From Straminergon stramineum (taxonomy: Eukaryota; Streptophyta; Bryopsida; Hypnales; Calliergonaceae): 64,000 nucleotides of DNA. Below are positions 35,673 through 45,928 of this stretch, piece after piece; within the stretch, counting starts at the first letter, position 1; the number at the start of each line of letters is the position of its first letter. The stretch covers positions 16,497,001-16,561,000 of the forward strand of contig OY987272.1 of the NCBI GenBank assembly GCA_963920665.1, in the 5' to 3' direction. Position numbers and translations under genes: made by a program. Under the pieces are notes generated by a model. That model was not told where the DNA came from. It saw only the letters and a list, made by a program, of their open reading frames with translations, and searched no databases.

Positions 35673-38600
35673 ATGGATCCAAACGTCAGAGACATACCTG
35701 AATCCATGAAACTTGCAAGACCCTCCAACTATGTCATTTGGAGCTACAAACTGAAGATGATCCTCATGCAAGAAGGCCTGTGGAGATTCGTCGAACCATC
35801 ATCAACCAGCGGATAGAGCGCCGCTTCCGATGCTGAGAACTCATCAACTTCCGTCAACACAACGATGGAGAGCGGAGCACCAACTCCGACGCACGTACCT
35901 GTAGCTGCAACACTCAACACAGAACGGGAGTAGGAACTTCGGTACCGAGCAGGCCGCATCATCATTTCTGCGGTAAGAGACTCCATTCTGTTAAGCATTA
36001 TTCATCTCACCGACCCTCAGGCAATCTGGGAGCGCCTCAAACACATGTGTGAAGTTAGGAGCTCTTCTAGACGATTATCGTTGAAGGAACAACTCTATTC
36101 ACTAAGGCTGGCAGAAGGAAAAGCAATAGGCAATCACCTTCAAGAGATCAATTTGATTGTGACTCAATTAGCAAACCTAGGAATAGCCGTGTCAGATGAA
36201 GATCTTGTCGATCTGGCCCTGAACAGTCTACCCAAGAGTTGGTCGACATTCAAACAAATACAGAAGGGTAGAGAACGGCTACCTATATTCCCTGAGCTAG
36301 AGGGCCTACTATTGCAAGAAGAACTGGGTCGCAACATCGATAAACAACGTGAAGAAGAAATCAACTTCGTCCGAACGAACTAGGGGACTACACGTGGTGG
36401 CCACAACACACGCGGTCGACCCTCGAGGGGGCGAGGACATTCATCAGACGATCGTACCACGGCAACAACTCCTGCACAGCCCAACGGTCAAACTCGCCAA
36501 ATTGCCCAATGCCACAGATGTGGCAAACCTGGTCACTATGCTCGTGATTGTGATCGGGTAACGCTAGAAGATCAAATCAAGACCCTACAACTCCAGCTCA
36601 GCAACCTACAACGCCCTCGAACACAACAACTTGTCAACATCACCGAAACTGAAGAGTACGAGTGTCAAGCCGACCCGGAATCCGCACCACCGCATGTTCA
36701 GGCATGCATCGACGCATTTCAAGACGACCCTGAGGAGGTACCCATGGAGGTCATCAACGCATGTGTTACTCCCGTCATCACTGAAGAAGATTGGTTCCTG
36801 GACTCCGGCGCTTCTTCACACGTCACCGGAAACCTTCGACTCCTGAGCAACACCACCTCTAGCAAAGTTCCATACATAAAAGCCGCAAGAGGACAAATCA
36901 TGCCTGTAGTTAGCCAGGGCATTGTAAGTACTACTGATATTTCAGGAAAAATAAAGGACATCAACAACGTTCTTTACATCCCTGGCGTCAAGTCCAACTT
37001 ATTCTCAGTAGGGAAACTCACAGATATAGGCTATAGGGTCCTCTTTGAAGCAAAAAAATGTCTCATATATGACAAAGATCAACCCAACGAAATATTCCTA
37101 CATGGGATTAGGGACCCACGTAACAACCTATACAGAGTAGTCAACCTTTTAGATCATCAACAACCCCTCTCCGATGCAGCTACAGAAAAGCAGATACAGC
37201 CAAACACGACATCATCACCAGGACCTCCATCAACACAGTCATCAACGACTAGCGATAACCCTAACACCGGCGAACCTCGTCACGAACAACCAGCTCCCTG
37301 TCTACAACATGGCATGGCAGAAATTCACCTCTGGCATCGAAGAATTGGTCATGTCAACTATCAAAGTCTTTATCACATGACCTCCCGCCAACTTGTGGCT
37401 GGTGTTCCCCGGATCCCGCTGACCAAGCATGTTTGTCCATCATGCATGATGGGTAAACTTCCCCGCGACCAAATTCCCAAGAAGCGGACAACCTACACCA
37501 CCAGACCACTTCAGCTAGTACACAGTGACCTCTGCGGCCCAATGCCACTTCAGTCCCGAGGCGGCAACAAATACATCCTAACCTTCATCGACGACTTCTC
37601 TTGGAAAACCTGGTTATATTTCCTATCAGACAAATCACAAACGTTAGAGTACTTCAAGCAATTTCGAGCCTTAGTAGAAACTCCTATCCAGAAGATCGGC
37701 ACACTTAGATGCAACAGGGGGGGAGAATATCTATCTCAATCTTTCAACTCCTACTGTACAACACACGACATTCATCGTCAACTCACAGCCGGCTATTCTC
37801 CACACCAGAACGGCATTGCAGAGCGCAAGAACCGGACACTTCTGGAGGGAATTCGCAGCGTTGTCACTGGTACATGGATACCAAAGGCACTCTGGGAAGA
37901 AATTGCTCGGACTGTGAACTACATCCAAAACCGTTGCCCAACCAAAGCACTCAAGCTCCAAACGCCAGAAGAAGCCTTCACCAGCATTAAACCAAATCTC
38001 AGCCACCTTCGAGTGATTGGATGTACTGCTTATTGTTATATTTCTGACATCAAGCGGCAAAAGCTTGACCCCAAAGCTACCCCGACAATTCTTGTAGGCT
38101 ATGACGAGCAGAGCAAGGCCTACCGGTATTACCACCCACCCACTAGGAAGATACTAATTACACGAGATGTTCGTTTCGACGAATCTCGCTTCGACCTCCC
38201 TTTCACTGAGGTTACTGAACCCCTAGAAACTCCTCCCTTCCTCGACAAGCTTCTCTCTTCTCCACCTACTCCCTCTCCTATCCCCACTATCTCTTCAGAT
38301 GTACCCCCTTCCTTTCATTTTTCCCTTCCTATAACCTCACCGGTATCCTCTCCTCGACCAGCCCCCATACCTCCAAACACAGCCACTATTACTCCTCACA
38401 CCTTATCCACTCCCGAACCCCCATCCCTGCCATCCCCAACTCCTCTCCTCACTACTCCGTTGGACACACAATCGTCTCTCGAAACCCCACCACCTCCTCC
38501 GCGATCCCAGCGTTCTCGCACACAGAACATACGACTCCGTGACTATGACCTCTGCTTATCTATCGATGACTTCAACATCTGTTACGTCACCCCCACTCCC

Positions 38601-40244
38601 CACAAGCCCAAACCATCGGCACCACCTGCACACCACGACAACAATACTGTTACATTCAAACAGGCTAAATATGATCCAGGTTGGTGTAAGGCCATGCAAG
38701 ACGAAATGGAGTCCATATGGCGGAATCACACTTGGACCTTGGAACCCCTCCCACCCGGACACCACGCCATCACCTGCAAGTGGATATTCAAAGAAAAACC
38801 TGGTCTAGATGGACAGCCACCGGTGAAGAAAGCCCGCCTAGTAGCTAGAGGATTCGAATAGGAACATGGCATTGATTTCACGGAAACCTTTGCCCCAGTG
38901 ATCAAGTGGGCCACCATCCGCACCGCCGTCGCTCTTGCAGCTGCAAAACGGTGGGACATCCACCACATGGATGTTCGCACAGCCTTCCTCAACAGCCTCC
39001 TTAAAGAACGCGTTTACATGTCTCAACCTCCTGGTTTCCGTGTCCACGGCAAAGAGCATCTTGTTTGTCGTCTCAACCGGTCACTCTACGGCTTGAAGCA
39101 GAGCCCACGCACCTAGTACGACCGCATCGACGCAGCTCTCCGCAGAATTGGGTTACACCGAAGCAAATCTGACGGCAATCTATATTACCTGCACCAAGAC
39201 GGAGAAACTCTCATCCTAATGCTATATGTCGATGACCTCTTTATTATTGGAAGCTCCGACCACCTCATTACTTGGATAAAACGCTTCCTCCATACCGAAT
39301 TTGAGATGATGGATCTTGGCAAAATCCGCCGATACCTTGGCATATCGTTCGAACAAGTCATTTTAGGCATTTTTCTACATCAATGAGATTATGCAACGTC
39401 TATCCTACAAGAATTTGGCATGGCCCAGTGTAAACCTGCCCCTGCCCCGTTACCAATCGGCCAAATTCTTGTCTCCGACATGAAAACTCCATTCATCGAC
39501 GCCAACTACTATAGACGACTCATCGGCAAGCTAATCTTCCTCACAGTCACTCGACCTGATATTCTCTATGCAGTGAGCCGCCTCAGCAGCTACATGACTA
39601 ACCCTCAGCAATCACACCTCGAAGCAGCCAAACATGTCCTACGATATCTTCAGGGGACACTCGACTTTGGCGTTCTCTACAAGGCAGGGAGTCCAACCAC
39701 AATCACTGGGTATACGGACGCGGACTGGGGTTCATGCCTTGAAACCCGCCGATCAATGGGAGCATATGTATTTCTACTTGCAGGAGGTCCAATTACATGG
39801 CAGAGTAAGCGACAACTTACTGTCTCGAGGTCCTCCATCGAATCGGAATACTGTGCCTTAAGCGATGGCGCTCAGGAAGCTGTCTGGCTCCATCGACTGC
39901 TCCAGGAACTTCAACCTATATCCTCACCCCAACCAACCCTGCCAATCCCTGGTAATTCAACTCTTACCCATCCACATCCTATTCCACCCAGTATCCTCCT
40001 GCATTGTGACAACCAGGGTGCAATCAAACTGTCCAACAATCCAGTATTTCATGCTAGATCCAAACACATCGAGATTCACTACCACTTTATCCGAGAACGC
40101 GTCTTAGAAGGAGAAATCCAGTTACAATATATTCAAACTGTAGATCAACCTGCAGACGTTCTTATAAAGCCCCTAGGCAGAATCAAATTCCACCAACACA
40201 AGGAATCGCTAGGACTTCACAGCCTAGCCAAACTTAGTCCATGA
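35673..40244 (+). pseudogene. copia gag-pol polyprotein, one frame with six stops
   Basis: Starts MDPNVRDIPESMKLARPSNY. Frame never shifts over 1,523 codons. Stops: TAG at 35,814, 35,931, 36,381, 38,859 and 39,114, and TGA at 39,384. Domains by codon: gag; CCHC zinc knuckle C280-C283-H288-C293; protease DSGAS at 377; integrase with HRRIGH/CPSCMMGK zinc site and core residues in HSDLCGP and GIAERKNRTLLE; RT with TFAPVIKWATIR, MDVRTAFLN and YVDD; RNase H with TDADWGS, ESEYCALS and CDNQGA. The second integrase Asp is Asn (codon 681, AAC in RCNRGGEY), probably inactivating. Each stop is one C-to-T or G-to-A step from a plausible sense codon. Confidence 0.93.
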
Positions 40245-40872
40245 TGACCAGCTTCTCTCCTGCAACCTATCCAAAACCCTAACTCTGAAAAACACACCCT
40301 AACCACCACCACCCTAGAACAAGTACGTCTCCGCATCCAACAACGAACCGAAGCTCTTGTGTTCTGCCCTCTTGAAACCAATCACCTCCCGTGCGCAATC
40401 CTCCCATGAGAAATACAAGCCCGGCGTTCGACCCTTTCGTACTACATAAAATTTATGCCCCGACCCTGCACTCCCGCAAGCGCCAACAGCAACGTTGTTT
40501 CCCGACCCTACACTCCCGCAAGCATTGCGACGATACTCCTGCGATGCCAGCAATTCCTTCACCGCAGATCCTGATCCGCCGTCTACATCCCTCCGCGCGT
40601 CAAGCCCGTGGCAATCTGAACAAGACTCCTCAATGCCAATCTGCTCCGTCACAGCTGAATTCACCACGTCGAAGCACCAACTCGCTAGGCGCACCACAAA
40701 TGCACAGAACATCCACAACAGAAGCCCTGCAACACCCGCCAGAGACGTGGTTCCAACGCACTCTCGGAGTACGTGCATTCTCCTCCTTTCAATCTACGCC
40801 ATCCCTTGTTGGCCAGGAGCTCCGCGCGACAACAAAGAAACACTCCCGAAATTAGAAACCCCAATCTCGCTT
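40245..40872. other. Region between pol and 3' LTR
   Basis: Unusually GC-rich. Holds the antisense ORF and a direct repeat of CACTCCCGCAAGC (about 40,469 and 40,511) that encodes the doubled Ala-Cys-Gly-Ser linker on the minus strand. No env-like plus-strand gene recognised. Confidence 0.6.
40314..40778 (-). CDS. Antisense ORF with RNase H1-type hybrid-binding domain
   Basis: 154 codons without interruption, on the strand opposite to gag-pol, between the pol stop and the 3' LTR. Residues 1-105 are low-complexity with Gly/Ser/Ala-rich linkers (DGGSGSAV, CGSVGSG, CGSAGSG). Residues 109-153 match the RNA:DNA hybrid-binding domain found at the N-terminus of eukaryotic RNase H1 (Cauli_VI family): FYVVRKGRTPGLYFSWEDC, then VIGFKRAEHKSF and DAETYL. 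The aromatic W125 and basic K141 sit where the family contacts nucleic acid. No RNase H catalytic domain follows; the ORF stops after TYLF. Likely a captured host fragment. Expression is unknown, and a plus-strand ORF over the same bases is probably a shadow. Confidence 0.65.
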   Translation of the reverse strand: MHVLRECVGTTSLAGVAGLLLWMFCAFVVRLASWCFDVVNSAVTEQIGIEESCSDCHGLDARRDVDGGSGSAVKELLASQEYRRNACGSVGSGNNVAVGACGSAGSGHKFYVVRKGRTPGLYFSWEDCAREVIGFKRAEHKSFGSLLDAETYLF

Positions 40873-40881
40873 GAAGGGGGG
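40873..40881 (+). other. Polypurine tract
   Basis: GAAGGGGGG lies immediately before the 3' LTR, the expected plus-strand primer. Confidence 0.85.
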
Positions 40882-41056
40882 TGTTGACATTCAAACCAGA
40901 TTAGGGTTTCATCCCTTGGATGACTGCCATCGACTAGCTGTTATTAGGTTAACATGTCTGTATATATAGCAAGTGCTAATCTTTGATTAGCCATCTCATT
41001 GTGTGGAAACACTGAGTTCACTTACGTATGTTGTAAGATTGCAACGTATTCTTACA
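40882..41056 (+). repeat. 3' LTR
   Basis: 175 bp; differs from the 5' LTR at three positions (ACTGCC/ACTACC, ATCTTTG/ATCTCTG, ATCTCATT/ATCTGATT). Confidence 0.95.
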
Positions 41057-41861
41057 CTTCAAACCGTGGCTTTCTCTGGAGAGACCGCCCAGTCGATTCT
41101 TTCAACCTCATCTGTGCTTTGGCTCTCACCATCTCTCTCTCTCCCTTGTGCGATTCCTGCTACCGTGAACCAACTTCAACCACTGCTGCTGCAATTCATC
41201 GTCCCCACTTGAGCACCTTCAATTTTGCCACCCCTCCCATGCCCAGAGGCCACTCTGTGCGGTAGGGTTTCCGTTTCTGAAATCTCTTGCGAAGTCATGA
41301 CATCGCTATAAGAACCCGCTGTTGCGATCGCTTGTCGGAGAAGTCGAGTGTTTCCTCTGCGCAGATCGACGAGTCCACTGTCCGCGAATTGGGGTGAGTG
41401 CATATTGCACTTTGAGAGACAATGCCTTATGCGTGCGCTAAGGGTGTGTTGGTAAAGAGAATTACTAGTTACCTTGGAGAGATGAGGCCAGAGAAGAGTA
41501 ACTATGAGATCGAGAGCGTCCCGGGGTGTGGTCTTGGTGTGTAGCTTTGATTAAACGCTGCTGCATGCGTTATAATGTTCTATCGCTCTTTCTATCAAAT
41601 GAAGGAAATTTGGTCCTTCTGTGTCGTTGATGTTGTTGAAGTTAGATTTGAGTTGAGCATTGGGCCTGGGATCGCTCCGATTGTGTGGAGTGTGAGGGTG
41701 CTTTGGGTTTTTATTCCGTTTAGTGAGTCATATTTGATCTTTTGTTTGTTGGATTGGGGGCAAGGTTTGGCATGTTGGATTGAGGGAGTGAAATTGTCAT
41801 ACAAAATTTTCACGTTTGTGTGAATGCAGTGCGTTGGAGAGGAGCTTGAATTCTTGGCGAT
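41057..41861 (+). promoter_or_regulatory. K5 core promoter and leader
   Basis: Continues the leader after the copia insertion: CGTGGCTTTCTCTGGAG, pyrimidine-rich stretch, CTATAAGA (41,306-41,313), GC-rich leader and donor GTGAGT (41,394). The acceptor of K4/K7 (TTTGCAG) is TTTGTTGGAT here, as in K1. The 3' LTR now lies about 250 bp upstream of the TATA-like box. Confidence 0.5.
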
Positions 41862-43104
41862 ATAGAGAATCGTGCACAGTTACAATTGGCTGTTAGGCCC
41901 TTGAGCAGATGATCATGTCGAGCACTGGTACTTCCGCCGCCCCAGATGAAACCTCGAGTTTCAACACTGCCCGTGAAGAATGTTTGCCTTCAGGACACGA
42001 TATAGCACTTGGAGATCGTTGCGCTGCAGGATCCTCCATGGAACAAAAGTCAGAGTACTTCTCTGCACGCTTGGAGGAGATGACGCGAAGCAAGAGCAAG
42101 TTCTCTTCAGATGTGGAGCATGAGATTGAGCATTCGAGGGTGCATTGGACTAAAGTGCCTGACCTTTTTGAACTTTCAAAAGACAACGACCATGACGACG
42201 AAGTGAATCGAGAGAATCGGGAAGTCTTTGCCGAATTGATGAACGACCCGCAATGGAGGCACCATGAATGGCGTCCTTTTTTCAGCAAGTGGTTGCCTGG
42301 TTGGAAATTGGGTCGGGAGATTGCCGAGGGTGGACAGGCGGAAATTTTTGAAGTAAGAGAAGGCAATGGCAACGTTAGTACTATCTGTATGTTGAAGGTT
42401 TTCAAGAGAGGATCACGCCTATCCGATCTCAAAAAAAAATGGCCTTGTGGATTCTTTCGACTGGAATTTATATGTATTGTAGTTGAGGGAATTATTTTGC
42501 ATGATTGGAGGTTTGCATTTGGGTTGATTAAATGTTGGGGTGACTTGTGCAAGTTGATTGACCGAGCCATGCAAGAGAAGAACAACCAAGGTCCACCATT
42601 TCCATATGAGTGGAATAGAAAGACCTTGCATGTCGCAGATATGATGTATGACATTGCGAGTGACATGGCTAGATTACACAAGTAGGGCATTATTCTTAGA
42701 GACTTGAAAGCTACCAACATCCTTCTTTTAATAGGTACAAAAGTTATATTTCCACTCCTTGCGGACTATATGAGTGTTCCACTAGAGTTGTAGGAACAAG
42801 ATTTTGGAGGGCACCAAAGATATTGTTGGCTTTGAGGAATAGAAGTGCACTTGACTTCAATGAGAAAGTAGATGTATATAGCTATGGCATGACATGCTTT
42901 GAAGTTGTAACCGGTCGCTTGCCATTTGAAGGTGAACTTAAAGCATGTAGAGGTAGCCATGATCTTGTTATTGGAGGCCAAAGGCCTAAACTACCTAGTG
43001 ATTTGGATGTGGGATTGAAGGTTTTGATTGAGAGATGTTGGAATCCAATTCCAAATGAAAGACCTAGTTTCGAAGAAATACTTCAAGTACTTGATGCTCT
43101 TTGA
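41862..43104 (+). pseudogene. K5: TKL-like kinase pseudogene
   Basis: Sister of K1 (shares the SSMEQKSEYF segment, where K4/K7 have GLEQKSEYF). Start is ATA instead of ATG (41,862), with a small length change soon after; an in-frame ATG remains at 41,909. In-frame TAG at 42,683-42,685 is the same codon as in K1, then IILRDLKATNIL (HRD is LRD). A 2-bp AT insertion at about 42,768 (GACTATATGAGTG) shifts the frame, and another TAG follows before FWRAPKIL. The tail VDVYSYGMTCFEVVTGRLPF to VLDAL-stop is intact from 42,823. Confidence 0.88.
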
Positions 43105-43368
43105 TGGGGTGTCAGTGTAGTAAGGTATTTACTATAGTTCTATATAAGAACTTGTAAGATGTAATTCTAGGCAAGATGTTATAAGAGTTACATATTTAGG
43201 TCCCTTTATGTTTGTCTCATTGAAATGCTTTGAGGTACTTGAAATATTATTATTTGTTGAAGCAATAATTATGGTATGTATTGTAGAGAGTAAAATTTTT
43301 TCAATAAGTGGAAGCCATTGTTTGATTTGTTATTTGAATGTTTTCAAAATGTTGATGAAGGATGTGAA
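43105..43368. repeat. K5 3' flank
   Basis: Kinase 3' UTR and flank as elsewhere, up to the MITE insertion at GATGTGAA. Confidence 0.65.
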
Positions 43369-43623
43369 AAGGCCATATTTGTTATATTGAGACCTTTCGC
43401 AGTCTCAATTTTATCCTCAACTCGAAGATAAACCATTTTGTCTCTTTATTGATATTTTTTTATAAATAGGTAACAACACCAACTTTTAGAATCTCATTAT
43501 AGGATCACTATTTGAGCATTATTTATTTTTGGTTTCAATTACTATTTTTTTAAATGAATTTCCCAATCACTAGCATTTTTTCTCAAAATCTATGAAAAGT
43601 CTCAATATAACAAATATGGCCTT
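43369..43623. mobile_element. 255-bp MITE with ~30-bp TIRs
   Basis: Left end AAGGCCATATTTGTTATATT continuing GAGAC, mirrored exactly at the right end for 25 bp and, after one mismatch, four more. TGAA lies on both sides (43,365-43,368 and 43,624-43,627). The K1 flank reads GATGTGAAGTTGGTCC without insert (about 3913). Coding capacity none. Superfamily not assigned. Confidence 0.85.
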
Positions 43624-44731
43624 TGAAGTTGGTCCATTTATCAAGTGTATCAAGGATTGGAAACCATGTTGATTAGTTATATTGTTCATGAATTATTCAT
43701 GTTGTTATCCATTTTGTTAAGTTTTTGTTCAAACTATTGGATTGATCATCAATGATATTTTTGAACTCTTAATCTTTAGCAAAATGAGTTTAGGAATGTT
43801 TGGTTTCTCTAAGAATAACTTGTTCTAAGATTGTGAGAGTTTATTGCTTTTGTCTTTTCTGATTCTATGCAAAAATTCAGACTTCACATATTAGTTATTG
43901 TAATAACCAAAATTTTGCAATGAATTTTAGAATTCATTTATGTAATAAACAAATATCTACATTTTAGTTATGTTCATCAATATTTTCATCCAATTTTGGC
44001 AATGTCATCCATACCTCTATATATAATTGAATTTTTTTTAAATGAATACTTTTTGAGTAGCTAATGTAAAGAATTATTTTGAAAGGAACAATTTTGTCCT
44101 AGCACCTCCTAGGGCAACTTTAGGAGAAGACTCTTAGAAACATATTAAGTGGAGTACACCCACTTACTCCTACTTCACTTGTAATTGCTCAACTATCCAT
44201 TGGTTCACTTGGATGATGATTGTTTTGAAAAGTAAACTTCATCCAATTATTATTCATTGCTAGAGCTTCAAGAAAAGTCATGGAATATTTCAATAGCAAG
44301 AAAAAAGAATCATCTCTATGCATGAATTAATATTTGAAATGTACTAAAGGAAATGAGATTTATTTATCAAAATTTCTAAAATGTAATCTCGGAATCAGAA
44401 GTTCGAGCACTTTAGTACTATAAGTCCTTTGAGTATGGTTCCTATTATTAGAAATGTCTTGATTTTTGTTTAATGTTCTTGTCAATACAAAGATCCTTTG
44501 TGTTCACATAGCTTAGTGAACACTTTTGTGTTGGCTTACTTCAAAGTGTTGCCAGTGTGAACTTGTTGATGAACTCGACCTACTTCAAGTAGTCAATAGT
44601 GTTAGCATGACTACTCCATGTGTGCTCATCTTCAAAAACCGCTCTTTGATTCCATCCAAAAGGGGATTGAAGCTCTTGAGGTTAGCTAGATTAAATCTTG
44701 GATGGATATATTGATCTACAATCTGATCAAT
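43624..44731. repeat. AT-rich flank (unit III)
   Basis: Follows 3920-5025 of unit I; no gene. Confidence 0.65.
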
Positions 44732-45928
44732 CACTATTAGAAAATTGCATTTTTGTTGTTGTTTCCGACAAACGTAACATGTTTTCTAAAACACCCTATG
44801 TTGAACAATAAACGTCCACAAGAATGTGAATTTGGATTGATGTTGAGGGAAACATAAGCGGCTAAGTTGGAAAAGAAATAGATGTCATTGTAGACGGACA
44901 TGTTCTTAGTGATGTTAGAAAAAACATGGTCATGTTTTCTTGTGAAATCCTAAAAAACGCACACTACCACATTAGTAAGTAGCTCCATTTTGACTTTCAG
45001 TAAGTTAGTAAAATTACTACGGTCTATGGTAAAACTTTGAACATATGTGAAAAATTTAGGGAAAGAGAACCCACGTGGCCTGCTTTGTGAAAAAAAAAAT
45101 GAATGGATGTGAATCTTGGATGAAAAGAATTGGTCTTTATAAACTTGGGGTGGTAGGAAGTGCAATAATCCATATGGAATATGGAAAACAAGAATTTTGT
45201 TTCATATAAGATGTCTCCAAAAACATCAAAATGTCTTAAACAATGTGTAGATGTCTAAAACAACATTGACATGTACAGTGATCAAGTTCCTATATTCTAA
45301 TTATCCCATATCTATTGTCTCACCATAAACGGAGAATAGATATAAATATGACCTTCTTACTCTTCATTCTCACTAACTTTCAAAGAAATAATTTGTTCAT
45401 TTTACCATAAGATAATTTCTTGATAGTAGAAGGTAAGTTTTATGTTATTTATTTTTAATTCAATAATTTTTTTAAAAAATTATTGTTATTAAATTAAATT
45501 TTCTTTTTTTTTGTTGATCTTGCCATAAGAATAGGGTATGTACAAGTTGATGTCTTCCAAAACGTCTAGTTTGGGTTCTCAAAAAGCATCACCAAAAATT
45601 TTTAACAACATGAAAGTTTGTTGACAAGGCATGCCATGTCACTTTTCCCACCACCATGTCAAATGCCACATTAGTGATGGATAGGATGAAAAAACAAATC
45701 ACGTGGTGCTTATGTGGCATCCACATGGTACATTTGGAGGAGCTTGAAAGACCATGTTATTTGTGATGGAAGAAAAAATCAAGTTCAAAATGGATGTTTT
45801 TTTCCATGTTTTTGGCCTGTCAATTATAACGAATTTTAGGTGACATCATAGTTGATTACTTCCATGTCAAAGTAAATGTCCCATCAGATTTTCTACAATG
45901 TCCAAAAAAACTCGGGTTTCTTATAGTG
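44732..45928. mobile_element. CACTA-type non-autonomous element, 1,197 bp
   Basis: Begins CACTATTAGAAAATTGCATT and ends with the inverse of CACTATAAGAAACCCGAG. AAT is duplicated on both sides. The empty site is GATCAATGAAAAAC in unit I (about 5020). No transposase ORF seen. The ends resemble the 217-bp hairpin at 15,522, so both may use the same transposase. Confidence 0.85.

Larger units (their letters stand above)
35309..41061 (+). mobile_element. Ty1/copia LTR retrotransposon with antisense ORF
   Basis: A complete element from 35,314 to 41,056, flanked by the 5-bp target duplication CTTCA (35,309-35,313 and 41,057-41,061). LTRs of 175 bp begin TGTTG and end TTACA. I count three differences between them, so the insertion is fairly young. 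The empty site is visible in three other units as CCTTCAAA(C/T)CGTGGC (about 1653, 22,736 and 53,322). Order protease-integrase-RT-RNase H identifies copia. The gag-pol frame has stops, so this copy is non-autonomous. It sits between the distal leader and core promoter of K5. Confidence 0.95.

Noticed and set aside
35814..39386. UAG as a reassigned sense codon
   Set aside because: One TAG replaces a likely Trp and others likely Gln, one stop is TGA, and DCD/kinase genes use TAA and TGA normally; mutation explains it better.
40391..40855. 154-codon plus-strand ORF between pol and the 3' LTR
   Set aside because: Overlaps the antisense ORF; no recognisable motif, while the minus strand carries a clear hybrid-binding domain signature.
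41893..42720. 275-codon minus-strand ORF over K5
   Set aside because: Exact antisense of the kinase exon; similar shadows appear over K1, K4 and K7 and no family signature is visible.
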